This document shows positions 1 to 6,310 of a stretch of 11,737 nucleotides of DNA, piece by piece. The stretch's first letter is position 1. Every line of letters starts with the position of its first letter. The stretch is from an uncultured Lachnospiraceae bacterium (lineage in GTDB: Bacteria; Bacillota; Clostridia; Lachnospirales; Lachnospiraceae). Where the stretch lies: positions 1-11,737 of the forward strand of contig CAJTOV010000117.1 in the NCBI GenBank assembly GCA_910577765.1, given 5' to 3'. Position numbers and translations under genes: made by a program. Under the pieces are notes generated by a model that was given only the letters and a program-made list of their open reading frames with translations, searched no databases and was not told the DNA's origin.

Positions 1-368
1 GCTAATCTTTTAACCGTTTTACTGTCTGTTTGGTTTTTGTTCTTTCTGAAATCTCGTTTGTGAATATGGAAACGCATGATGACGCAGGGGAATGCCTTCC
101 GTTAGTAACGAGAGGTGTTTCCCGCGCAAAAGCGCTCACGAGCAAGCTCGTTCGCCCGCGTTTCGCCTGCCGATGTGCTGGCGCACATCACGTGGAAATT
201 GCCAAAAACCGCTTATGAAAGCAGAAGTGAGCTTTCAACGCGCTTTTCGCCAGTTCCCACTGCGTGCTGCGCACGCCGTCAGGCTTATATTCACGTGAAT
301 TTTCAGGGTTTTAAACACTGTTCAATCTTTCATTTTCAAGGTTCACGGTGCTGTCAGTTTTTGACAGC
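1..368 (-). other. Untranslated structured leader, probably of an rRNA operon (16S predicted beyond the left edge)
   Basis: No convincing protein gene lies here. Reading the minus strand from the P2 start near 368, the RNA would begin with a 7-bp hairpin (arms 350-356 and 362-368). It then passes a CTTGAAAA element and several more short hairpins: a 12-bp self-complementary ATTCACGTGAAT (289-300), GCGTGC/GCACGC (262-267/271-276), GAAAGC/GCTTTC (217-222/231-236), GATGTGC/GCACATC (172-178/183-189), ACGAGC/GCTCGT (138-143/146-151) and GCGC/GCGC (124-135). Strong tandem promoters, a long non-coding hairpin-rich leader and a boxA-like element together suggest a pre-16S leader. The 16S gene itself is not in the window, so this is inference. 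The leader of another highly expressed operon is the alternative. Confidence 0.5.
331..345 (-). promoter_or_regulatory. boxA-like antitermination element
   Basis: On the minus strand this reads GAACCTTGAAAATG. It resembles the CTTTGAAAA/CCTTGAAAA core found in Firmicute rRNA leaders and 16S-23S spacers, where Nus factors bind. It lies about 25-35 nt downstream of the predicted P2 start, where a boxA would be expected. It is a motif match by eye only, and boxB-like structure was not established. Confidence 0.4.
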
Positions 369-374
369 TTGTTT

Positions 375-403
375 ACTATACCACTTTCTTTCTGCTTTGT
401 CAA
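375..403 (-). promoter_or_regulatory. Strong sigma-A-type promoter P2 (downstream tandem promoter)
   Basis: The minus strand carries TTGACA (403-398), a 17-nt spacer and TATAGT (380-375). An A-rich tract directly upstream (about 408-426) is like an UP element. The start is expected near 368-370, at the base of a hairpin. The block AGCTGTTGAC around the -35 box is shared with P1, so the two promoters look like duplicated modules. Confidence 0.75.
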
Positions 404-451
404 CAGCTTTTTTTGTTTTTTTTCAAACTGTTTCCAAATGGCTGTATGCCG

Positions 452-480
452 TAACAGTTCAAGGTTTATCTGAACTGTTA
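452..480. repeat. 29-bp palindrome, copy 1 (upstream of P2)
   Basis: The structure is TAACAGTTCA (452-461), nine bases, then TGAACTGTTA (471-480), a perfect 10-bp inverted repeat. The same arms occur at 579-607. It is centred about 98 bp upstream of the predicted P2 start. No T-tract follows on either strand, which argues against an intrinsic terminator and for a protein-binding site or a dispersed repeat. Confidence 0.7.
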
Positions 481-521
481 TGCTGCCTGTCAGCAGTCCG
501 CTTGTTTCAGCGGCGTTGTCT

Positions 522-550
522 ATAATAGCAAATCTGTTTCCAAAAGTCAA
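522..550 (-). promoter_or_regulatory. Strong sigma-A-type promoter P1 (upstream tandem promoter)
   Basis: The minus strand carries TTGACT (550-545), a 17-nt spacer and TATTAT (527-522), with a TGC immediately before the -10 box (extended -10). A T-rich plus strand (about 553-570) gives an A-rich upstream element on the transcribed orientation. The start is expected near 515. The P1 transcript would form hairpins at 498-513 and 481-495, then read through palindrome copy 1 before reaching P2. Confidence 0.75.
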
Positions 551-577
551 CAGCTTTTTACATTTTTTTGCTTACTG

Positions 578-608
578 GTAACAGTTCAGGGGGTATCTGA
601 ACTGTTAC
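578..608. repeat. 31-bp palindrome, copy 2 (upstream of P1)
   Basis: The structure is GTAACAGTTCAG (578-589), seven bases, then CTGAACTGTTAC (597-608), a perfect 12-bp inverted repeat. Its inner 10-bp arms and 9-bp spacing are identical to copy 1, and both spacers end in TATC. It is centred about 78 bp upstream of the predicted P1 start. No T-tract follows it on either strand. Confidence 0.7.
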
Positions 609-682
609 TTACAGTGCTACCATTCACGGGGTGGGGCATCTTCTTCTATATATTTCATTTTCCGCCCCACTGCTCCCCAGTA

Positions 683-1369
683 CTACCTTGGCGGGGAGAG
701 TACATAAGGCACAGCCGCCGGATGATTTTGTTTATATACAAGATTCACATTACCCAGGTGTTCAAAAAACGCTTTCTCCAGTGCTTTCTCATCGTGTTCC
801 CGGATAGCCTTTACCATAGCCCGGTGCTGGCTGGGCATGGCAATGGGCTTTTCCAGCTGAAGCGCAAGGAGTCTGGCCCGAAGGTAGTGGATATCTTTCT
901 CTCCTGTATGGGCAATGACGAATTCCTTGTCAGTGAGATTGTAAAAAATCCGGTGGAATTCGATATCCAGCTGGAATGCCAGCTCATAAGAGGAAGCCAG
1001 AAGCATCTCCTCCTGCCGTTCAATAAGGAATTCCAGATAAGGAAGCGCGGATTCGAAAACGCCGGACCGGAATCCGTCCATAACAATTTTATACTCCAGC
1101 GCCTCCCGCAGATATCGAATCCGCGACAACTGCTGGAGATTGATAAACGTTACAAAACTCCCACGCTGTGGGCGGGCCTCCAGTGCGTCGTCTGCCACAA
1201 GAAGGTGGACCGCTTCCCGGACAGGAACCCGGCTGCAGTCGAATTCTTTGGCCAGTTTCACTTCACTCAGCTTTTCTCCAGGCAGAAGATGCAGATGGGC
1301 GATCTCGTTCCACAGATACTGATAAATGTTCTGGGTCAGATTGGTCGGCGATTGTGTGGAATTTATCAT
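683..1369 (-). CDS. GntR-family transcriptional regulator, FCD (FadR-type) subfamily
   Basis: This 228-residue protein is of typical FCD-regulator length. Residues about 12-74 are a winged helix-turn-helix with the GntR signature (LPGEKLSEVKLA, then SRVPVREAVHLL, then a wing with PQRGSFV). Residues about 80-215 are an all-helical FCD ligand domain. Its likely metal/ligand residues are D135 and H139 (D-x3-H), H182 (in QHRAMVKAI) and H204. The start at 1369 is supported by GGGAG seven bases upstream. The gene is transcribed divergently from the epimerase/TRAP operon, the usual layout for a local regulator. FCD regulators of this type include UxuR, ExuR and GntR, which sense sugar acids or their keto derivatives; here the effector is inferred to be the TRAP substrate or an intermediate. 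Family is certain, ligand unknown. Confidence 0.9.
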   Translation of the reverse strand: MINSTQSPTNLTQNIYQYLWNEIAHLHLLPGEKLSEVKLAKEFDCSRVPVREAVHLLVADDALEARPQRGSFVTFINLQQLSRIRYLREALEYKIVMDGFRSGVFESALPYLEFLIERQEEMLLASSYELAFQLDIEFHRIFYNLTDKEFVIAHTGEKDIHYLRARLLALQLEKPIAMPSQHRAMVKAIREHDEKALEKAFFEHLGNVNLVYKQNHPAAVPYVLSPPR

Positions 1370-1410
1370 AAAAATGCTCCCGAATTCACATAATATGGTT
1401 TGGTTTCTAT

Positions 1411-1439
1411 ATTTTACAATGATTTACCCGCTTCATCAA
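1411..1439 (-). promoter_or_regulatory. Putative promoter of the divergent GntR gene
   Basis: The minus strand has TTGATG (1439-1434), a 17-nt spacer and TAAAAT (1416-1411). The start would fall near 1404, leaving a leader of about 35 nt. No clear operator palindrome overlaps it. Confidence 0.45.
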
Positions 1440-1597
1440 GGGAAACCGGCCAAAAACCACGAAATATCCCTTTCTGTTAAACAACGGCATCCAAAATGTA
1501 TACTACTTTTATCTTGCTTTTCCGGGAGCATTCATAAGAACAAGCCGTCAAATCTCAGCCCGGCGATTCAAGATATTGCCCTGATTTTAGTAAATAT

Positions 1598-1626
1598 TTG
1601 ACAGTTTTTTCATCATAATGCACAAT
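1598..1626 (+). promoter_or_regulatory. Candidate operon promoter A
   Basis: A perfect -35 TTGACA (1598-1603), a 17-nt spacer and a weak -10 CACAAT (1621-1626). The -10 box and the predicted start fall in the inverted repeat at 1622-1644, as expected for a repressed promoter. Candidate B is a competing assignment; both could be used. Confidence 0.35.
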
Positions 1627-1644
1627 AATTTCAATAATTATTGT
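1622..1644. promoter_or_regulatory. 23-bp inverted repeat, candidate operator
   Basis: ACAATAATT (1622-1630), five bases, AATTATTGT (1636-1644): perfect 9-bp arms in the divergent intergenic region. Its place between the GntR gene and the operon start makes it a candidate binding site for that regulator. The high A+T content lowers certainty. Confidence 0.45.
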
Positions 1645-1671
1645 TCAAATCAGGGAAAATTAATTTATGTA

Positions 1672-1700
1672 TTGCATTTAGGAAATCCTTGTGTTATTCT
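1672..1700 (+). promoter_or_regulatory. Candidate operon promoter B (extended -10)
   Basis: TTGCAT (1672-1677), a 17-nt spacer and TATTCT (1695-1700), preceded by TGT (extended -10). The start would be near 1707, some 49 bp before the epimerase start codon and just before the ATACTAGTAT palindrome at 1714-1723. Confidence 0.4.
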
Positions 1701-1713
1701 CAAATCAGAAAGA

Positions 1714-1723
1714 ATACTAGTAT
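1714..1723. promoter_or_regulatory. 10-bp perfect palindrome near the operon start
   Basis: ATACTAGTAT is self-complementary and overlaps GTATAC (1720-1725), a core often seen in FadR-type operators. It sits just downstream of candidate promoter B, where a bound repressor would block transcription. It is short, so chance occurrence is possible. Confidence 0.3.
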
Positions 1724-1755
1724 ACATTTCAAACCATGAAGGAGGTATGGCCGGT

Positions 1756-2436
1756 ATGGATATACAACGTAAAATTTTATGTCCTTCCATTTTAAATCTG
1801 GCAATTGACAACATACAGGAAGAAGTGAAAAAGCTGGATGCAGCCGATATTGATATCTATCATGTAGACCTGATGGATGGAACCTTTGTACATAACTTTG
1901 GGATGTCGATCCGTGAGCTGGAAATGATCCGGCGTATTACGGATGGAGGCGCCCGGAAGATGATCGACTGCCATATGATGGTAATGAACCCCCACCGCTA
2001 TGTGGAAAAGGTTGCTGAGGCTGGGGCCGATATCATTTACATTCATCCGGAGTCCGAACTGGTTCCGTCTGCTACCCTGGAGCTGATCCAGATGCTGGGA
2101 AAGAAGACCGGTTTGATATTAAATCCCTGCACCTCCCTTGAGAGCGTGAAAGATATGCTTCCCATCACCGATTACGTGATGGTCATGGGCGTGAATCCGG
2201 GCTTTGCCGGCAGGGACTTCATGCCTTATACCAGAGAAAAGTTCCTTGAGTTAGACCAGTACAGAAAGAAGAAGAATCTGAACTACCATCTTTTGCTGGA
2301 TGGGGGGGCCACCAGAGCGGTAATCACAGACCTGTACCACAACTGCAACGTGGAGGGGTATGTACTTGGAAAGCAGGAACTGTTTTTCCAGAAGGACGAT
2401 TATGCTGCCTGCGTCCGCCGAATCCGCGGATTCTAA
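1756..2436 (+). CDS. Ribulose-phosphate 3-epimerase-family enzyme (AlsE-like sugar-phosphate epimerase)
   Basis: A 226-residue TIM-barrel epimerase. The start at 1756 is chosen because AAGGAGG (1739-1745) lies 10 bases upstream; the ATG at 1747 is too close to it and a longer frame from 1618 has no binding site. Signature residues: CPSIL (9-13), HVDLMDGTFV (36-45), DCHMM (71-75), NPGFAG (147-152) and LDGG (181-184). These give the expected metal ligands H36, D38, H73 and D182. The central part (IHPES, GLILNP, VMVMGVNPGFAG) recalls D-allulose-6-phosphate 3-epimerase AlsE more than pentose-cycle Rpe. The second phosphate-loop motif, normally G-(S/T)-(S/A), is G-K-Q here (205-207), so substrate may differ. 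First gene of the operon; the next gene follows after 60 bp. The family expects phosphorylated sugars, yet no kinase is nearby. Confidence 0.85.
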   Translation: MDIQRKILCPSILNLAIDNIQEEVKKLDAADIDIYHVDLMDGTFVHNFGMSIRELEMIRRITDGGARKMIDCHMMVMNPHRYVEKVAEAGADIIYIHPESELVPSATLELIQMLGKKTGLILNPCTSLESVKDMLPITDYVMVMGVNPGFAGRDFMPYTREKFLELDQYRKKKNLNYHLLLDGGATRAVITDLYHNCNVEGYVLGKQELFFQKDDYAACVRRIRGF

Positions 2437-2496
2437 CTCCGTGATCCGGATAAACTATTGCTGTAAGTACATCATATAAAATCAGGAGGAACTATC

Positions 2497-3585
2497 ATGA
2501 AAAAAAGAATAGAAGCAATCGCAGCCATGGCATTATGCACCAGTCTCCTGTTCGGATGCAGTTCCAGTTCCGGCTCCGGCACAGCCCCCACAGCCGGCAG
2601 TCCGGCATCTGCCGCGGCTCAAAGTCCGGCAGCCACAGAAGCAAAAGCCGCTTCTGACAATGTTGTAACCTTAAAGTATGACCTGACCGTTTCCCTGGAG
2701 CATCCCTGGGGCCTTGCGGCAACGGAATTCAAGAACCGCCTGGAGGAAAAGTCCGGCGGCCGGCTGACAGTAGAGATTTATCCGTCCAGCTCCTCCGGGT
2801 CCGAAGCGGATTCCCTGGCAGGTATGCTTCTGGGAACCACCAGTATGACCATGTCCGGCGGAAGCTTCAATGGTTACGCTCCCAGCGCCACGCTCCTGGA
2901 AGCACCCTGGGCCTTCAACTCCGAAGAGGATGTGCAGAAGATGGTGGAAAGCGAGATCGGCACCTCCATCATGGAAGATTTTGAGGAAGCCGGCTTTCAC
3001 GTACTCTGGTACCAGCTCCGGGGCGCCCGCCAGCTTACCTCCAATGTGCCGATCCAGACGCCTGCCGACTTACAAGGCCGCAAAATGCGTATGTCGGGAA
3101 ATACACTCCACACAAACATGTGGAATTCCGCAGGTGCCGTCTGTTCCTCCATTGCCCTGAGCGAGACCTTCAATGCCCTGAGCCAGGGGGTTGTGGAAAT
3201 GCAGGAGAACCCCTATGACTTTATTTATGACCAGAGTTTCTATGAGGTACAGAAAGTCGTAAACCAGACAGATCACGTGTACTCCGTAATCTTCAATCTC
3301 ATCAGCGCGGACCTTTACAACAGCCTGGATAATGAGATGAAAGGCTGGCTTGACGAAACCGTAGAAGAAATGCAGGACTGGACCAACCAGTACTACTATG
3401 CCCACAAGGATGACTATCTTCAGATGCTGGCGGATACCGGAATGACCGTGAACACGGAGGTGGACCGCGCCGCTTTCAAGGAAACCATGCTTCCGGTCAT
3501 CCAGGCCTATCTGGAAGAACAGGGAAACGGACTCTGGGAAATGTACCAGTCCATCTGTGAAATGTCGGAAGAAAATGCAAAGTAA
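2497..3585 (+). CDS. dctP: TRAP transporter substrate-binding lipoprotein (DctP family)
   Basis: Extracytoplasmic solute receptor of a tripartite ATP-independent periplasmic-type transporter, 362 residues. The N-terminus is a lipoprotein signal (MKKR, hydrophobic core, LLFGC with lipidated C21), then a Ser/Ala/Pro-rich tether (about 22-53), as needed to anchor the receptor in a single-membrane cell. The binding domain begins at about 58. Family marks: SLEHPWGLAATEFKNRL (66-82), GARQLTSN (176-183), PADLQGRKMRMSG (189-201) and GVVEMQENPYDF (231-242). R198 matches the conserved TRAP arginine that grips the substrate carboxylate, which predicts an organic or sugar acid ligand. AGGAGG (2484-2489) lies seven bases before ATG. 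It is followed by dctQ and dctM, so the transporter is complete. Exact substrate unknown. Confidence 0.93.
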   Translation: MKKRIEAIAAMALCTSLLFGCSSSSGSGTAPTAGSPASAAAQSPAATEAKAASDNVVTLKYDLTVSLEHPWGLAATEFKNRLEEKSGGRLTVEIYPSSSSGSEADSLAGMLLGTTSMTMSGGSFNGYAPSATLLEAPWAFNSEEDVQKMVESEIGTSIMEDFEEAGFHVLWYQLRGARQLTSNVPIQTPADLQGRKMRMSGNTLHTNMWNSAGAVCSSIALSETFNALSQGVVEMQENPYDFIYDQSFYEVQKVVNQTDHVYSVIFNLISADLYNSLDNEMKGWLDETVEEMQDWTNQYYYAHKDDYLQMLADTGMTVNTEVDRAAFKETMLPVIQAYLEEQGNGLWEMYQSICEMSEENAK

Positions 3586-3617
3586 CCCTCCACGGAAATG
3601 ACAGCAGGTGATAGATA

Positions 3618-4094
3618 ATGAAAATAATGGACGGTTTTTTTGATAAAATTTTTCACTGCCTCACAGCCATCTCCTTCGGACTGGTAAGCGCCTGCACACT
3701 GGTACAGATCGTTGCCAGATACACACCGGGCTTCTCCGCCCCCTGGACCGACGAGCTGACACGTCTGTTCTTTATGTACACAATCATGTTCGGCTCTCCC
3801 ATGGCCATCAAATATGCGGAGTATGCGGTGATTGACGTGGTCACAGGCAGAATCCAGGGAACCCCCAGCCGTATTCTGCATATTCTGATTCATGCGCTGA
3901 TTGCTGTATTCTGCGGAACAGGCGCAAAGCAGGCCCTGGTCCTGTTTCAAACCGGAACCCGGACAGTGTCCGCCTCCCTCCGGATCAGCATGACGGTCTT
4001 CTACCTGGTTCCTGTCGGAATCTTTGTTCTGACTCTGGTCTATTGTGTGGCGGACATGATTCGGGAGCTTTTTATAGGAAGGGGGAAGAAATAA
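3618..4094 (+). CDS. dctQ: TRAP transporter small membrane subunit (DctQ family)
   Basis: A 158-residue protein with four predicted membrane helices (about 13-33, 46-66, 86-108 and 125-147). The motif APWTDELTRLFFMYTIMFG (41-59) is the DctQ signature: Trp plus an acidic pair at the start of the second helix. The subunit partners DctM in the membrane and stabilises the elevator-type transport domain. The start has a modest AGGTGAT site five bases upstream. The gene follows dctP after 32 bp, and only 3 bp separate its stop from dctM, so dctQ and dctM are probably translationally coupled. DctQ proteins diverge greatly in sequence, and the assignment leans partly on the neighbours. Confidence 0.9.
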   Translation: MKIMDGFFDKIFHCLTAISFGLVSACTLVQIVARYTPGFSAPWTDELTRLFFMYTIMFGSPMAIKYAEYAVIDVVTGRIQGTPSRILHILIHALIAVFCGTGAKQALVLFQTGTRTVSASLRISMTVFYLVPVGIFVLTLVYCVADMIRELFIGRGKK

Positions 4095-4097
4095 TCC

Positions 4098-5369
4098 ATG
4101 ATAGCAATTATGTTTATTCTGTTTCTGGCTTTACTGCTTTCCGGTGTACCGATTGCTTATTCCCTGGGACTTTCTTCCTTGTATTATCTGGCTGGAAGCG
4201 GGATTCCCCTGACGGTGATCGCCCAGAAATTCTATACGGGTATTGATTCCTTTACACTGCTGTGCATTCCAGGCTTTATGCTGGCCGGCGCCCTGATGAA
4301 TGGCGGCGGAATCACGAAACGTATTTTAAATTTCTGTAATGCCTTTCTGGGACATTACACAGGCAGCCTTGCCCTGGTAAATATCGTGGCCAGTATGGTA
4401 TTCGCGGGAATCTCCGGAACAGCCATCGCCGACGTATGCAGTCTTGGAGCCATGCTGATCCCTGCAATGGTGGAGGACGGATATGACGATGATTTCTCGG
4501 TTGCCGTTACGGCCAGCTCCTCGGTAGTTGGCCCCATCATTCCCCCCAGTGTGCCCATGGTCATTGCCGGCTCCTGCGTCAGCATATCTGTAGGAAAAAT
4601 GTTTCAGGCCGGACTGATTCCCGGAATTCTTCTGGGGCTGGCTCTTTGCGTGCCCACGTATCTGATCTCCGTAAAGCGCCGCTATGCAAAACACCGGAAA
4701 GCAGGCTGGAAAGAACGGTGGGAAGCCACAAAAGATGCCATCTGGGCTCTTTTAATGCCTCTGATTCTCCTTGGAGGAATCCTGTCCGGGATATTTACCC
4801 CCACCGAGGCATCCATTGTCACCTGCGTATACGCACTGGTTGTAGGCGTTTTTATATACAAAGAAATCCGCCTGGCAGATGTGCCCAGAATTGTCTGGGA
4901 AAACATGCGGTCCTGCGCCAGCATTATTATCCTGATCGGCCTTGCCAATGTATTCGCTTACATTCTGACCGCGGAGCGTATTCCCCAGATGGTTGCCAAC
5001 GGTATCTTAAGTATCACCAGGAACCGGATCGTGGTAATTCTTCTGATCAATGTGGTGCTGATCTTTGTGGGAATGTTCATGGAGAGCCTTGCAGCGATTT
5101 TGATCACCTTCCCGGTACTTCTTCCCGTTGCCATGGCAATCGGAATGGACCCGGTGCACTTCGCTCTCATGGGAATCTTAAATCTGATGCTGGGGCTTAC
5201 CACCCCGCCGGTGGGAATGTGTACCTGCACCGCATCCCAGATCGCCAGGATCTCGGCCTTCAAAGGCTTTAAGGCAGCCGTGCCGTTTCTGGCAGCCAGC
5301 CTGGTAGTTCTGATGATGGTGGCCTTTATTCCCGGACTCACGCTCTGGATTCCCACAATATTTAACTAA
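4098..5369 (+). CDS. dctM: TRAP transporter large membrane subunit (DctM family)
   Basis: A 423-residue polytopic protein, the usual DctM size, carrying the sodium-coupled translocation path. Family motifs in order: IPGFMLAGALMNGGGITKRI (57-76), VFAGISGTAIADVCSLGAML (101-120), ASSSVVGPIIPPSVPMVIAG (139-158), GIFTPTEASI (231-240) and LNLMLGLTTPPVGMC (361-375). The repeated Ser/Thr-Pro-rich hairpins (around 139-155 and 367-373) match the two re-entrant loops of the family. The ribosome binding site (GGAAGGGGGAAG) lies in the end of dctQ. Fused DctQM forms exist, but here the subunits are separate. In the operon it precedes two dehydrogenase genes, which ties uptake to sugar-acid oxidation or reduction. 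Confidence 0.95.
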   Translation: MIAIMFILFLALLLSGVPIAYSLGLSSLYYLAGSGIPLTVIAQKFYTGIDSFTLLCIPGFMLAGALMNGGGITKRILNFCNAFLGHYTGSLALVNIVASMVFAGISGTAIADVCSLGAMLIPAMVEDGYDDDFSVAVTASSSVVGPIIPPSVPMVIAGSCVSISVGKMFQAGLIPGILLGLALCVPTYLISVKRRYAKHRKAGWKERWEATKDAIWALLMPLILLGGILSGIFTPTEASIVTCVYALVVGVFIYKEIRLADVPRIVWENMRSCASIIILIGLANVFAYILTAERIPQMVANGILSITRNRIVVILLINVVLIFVGMFMESLAAILITFPVLLPVAMAIGMDPVHFALMGILNLMLGLTTPPVGMCTCTASQIARISAFKGFKAAVPFLAASLVVLMMVAFIPGLTLWIPTIFN

Positions 5370-5395
5370 GCTTGCTTAAAAACGGAGGTTTATTC

Positions 5396-6289
5396 ATGAA
5401 ACAGGTGATTGTAATTACAGGCGCAGGAGGAGGCCTGGGAAGTGTTTTTGCAAAACAGTTTGCAGCCCCTGACACACAGGTGGCGGTTCTTGACTTTAAT
5501 CTTGAGTCGGCCCGGCGGGTGGCAGAAGAAATAACCGAAAGTGGAGGAACAGCCATTGCAGTCAAGTGCAATGTAACAGACAAGGCATCCCTGGAGGAAG
5601 CCAGGGAAACCGTCAGAAACCACCTTGGCCTGTGCAATGTTCTGGTCAACTGCGCCGGTATCCAGGACCCTCTGGCCAAAACCACAAAGACAGCCTACGA
5701 AACCGGAGACGAAAAAGAGACGGAAGTAGCCAGAATTCCTCCGGACAAGGCTCCTTCCAGAGCAGACTATGAGGAACTTCTGGGAAAGACCCGCACCCTG
5801 TTTAATATGGACAGCCAGAAGCTTCTGCAGGTCATGAACGTTAACTGGCTTGGAACCTTTATGGCCAGCCAGGTATTTGCGGTGGACATGGTGGGACGCC
5901 AGGGCAATTCCATCATCAATATTACTTCCATGGCAGCCTATGATGCCCTGTCCATGGTTCCGGCCTATGCATCCAGCAAGGCCGCTGTGGACATGTTTAC
6001 CAGGTGGCTTTCCAACTACCTTTCCAACCAGTATGGAAAGGTCCGGGTCAACGCGGTGGCCCCTGGCTACTTCCTGACCCCCTTAAATCATGACATGTAT
6101 GTGAATCCCGACGGAACCTACACCCAGCGGTATTATAATGTGATTCACAGAACACCCATGGGAAGGCTGGGGGACCCTGCAGAGCTTATGGGAGCACTGA
6201 AATTTTTTGCAGACCCTGATATGTCAGGATATATCACCGGGCAGGTGATCGCGGTTGACGGCGGATTCTTATCCTGCCCGGGGATTTAG
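5396..6289 (+). CDS. Short-chain dehydrogenase/reductase, UxuB/YjmF-like (sugar-acid oxidoreductase)
   Basis: A 297-residue classical SDR. The start at 5396 is chosen because CGGAGG lies about eight bases upstream; an ATG at 5372 would add eight residues without a site. TGAGGGLG (8-15) is the nucleotide loop, and D33 at the end of the second strand predicts NAD(H) over NADP(H). NCAG (85-88) and the catalytic set N148, S178, Y191 and K195 are all intact. Between NCAG and N148 lies an insertion of about 50 residues, and the C-terminal part reads HRTPMGRLGDPAELMGALKF then VDGGF. Both features fit the Firmicute SDR-type mannonate/fructuronate oxidoreductases (YjmF), in contrast to standard FabG-like SDRs. 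No mannonate dehydratase (UxuA) is nearby, so a different hexonate or ketose may be the substrate. It sits 26 bp after dctM. Confidence 0.85.
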   Translation: MKQVIVITGAGGGLGSVFAKQFAAPDTQVAVLDFNLESARRVAEEITESGGTAIAVKCNVTDKASLEEARETVRNHLGLCNVLVNCAGIQDPLAKTTKTAYETGDEKETEVARIPPDKAPSRADYEELLGKTRTLFNMDSQKLLQVMNVNWLGTFMASQVFAVDMVGRQGNSIINITSMAAYDALSMVPAYASSKAAVDMFTRWLSNYLSNQYGKVRVNAVAPGYFLTPLNHDMYVNPDGTYTQRYYNVIHRTPMGRLGDPAELMGALKFFADPDMSGYITGQVIAVDGGFLSCPGI

Positions 6290-6310
6290 ACCGTCAGAAG
6301 GAGACAGACC

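Noticed and set aside
115..525. A 136-codon plus-strand open frame across the leader
   Set aside because: It runs opposite to the promoters through hairpin-rich DNA, lacks a binding site, and has an incoherent Cys/Phe/Leu-rich composition.
311..550. A 79-codon minus-strand open frame in the promoter region
   Set aside because: It starts inside the P1 -35 box, spans both promoters' core elements and one palindrome, has no ribosome binding site and looks like no known protein.
614..1393. A 259-codon plus-strand open frame
   Set aside because: It is antisense to the GntR gene, whose frame shows a clear winged-helix plus FCD domain and a binding site.
1618..1755. An N-terminal extension of the epimerase from 1618
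   Set aside because: The added 46 residues match no family feature, cover promoter/operator elements, and lack a ribosome binding site; the ATG at 1756 has AAGGAGG well placed.
2420..2433. A 14-bp palindrome GAATCCGCGGATTC at the end of the epimerase gene
   Set aside because: It is coding sequence (Arg-Ile-Arg-Gly-Phe), has no T-tract, and lies inside a tight operon, so a regulatory role is not supported.
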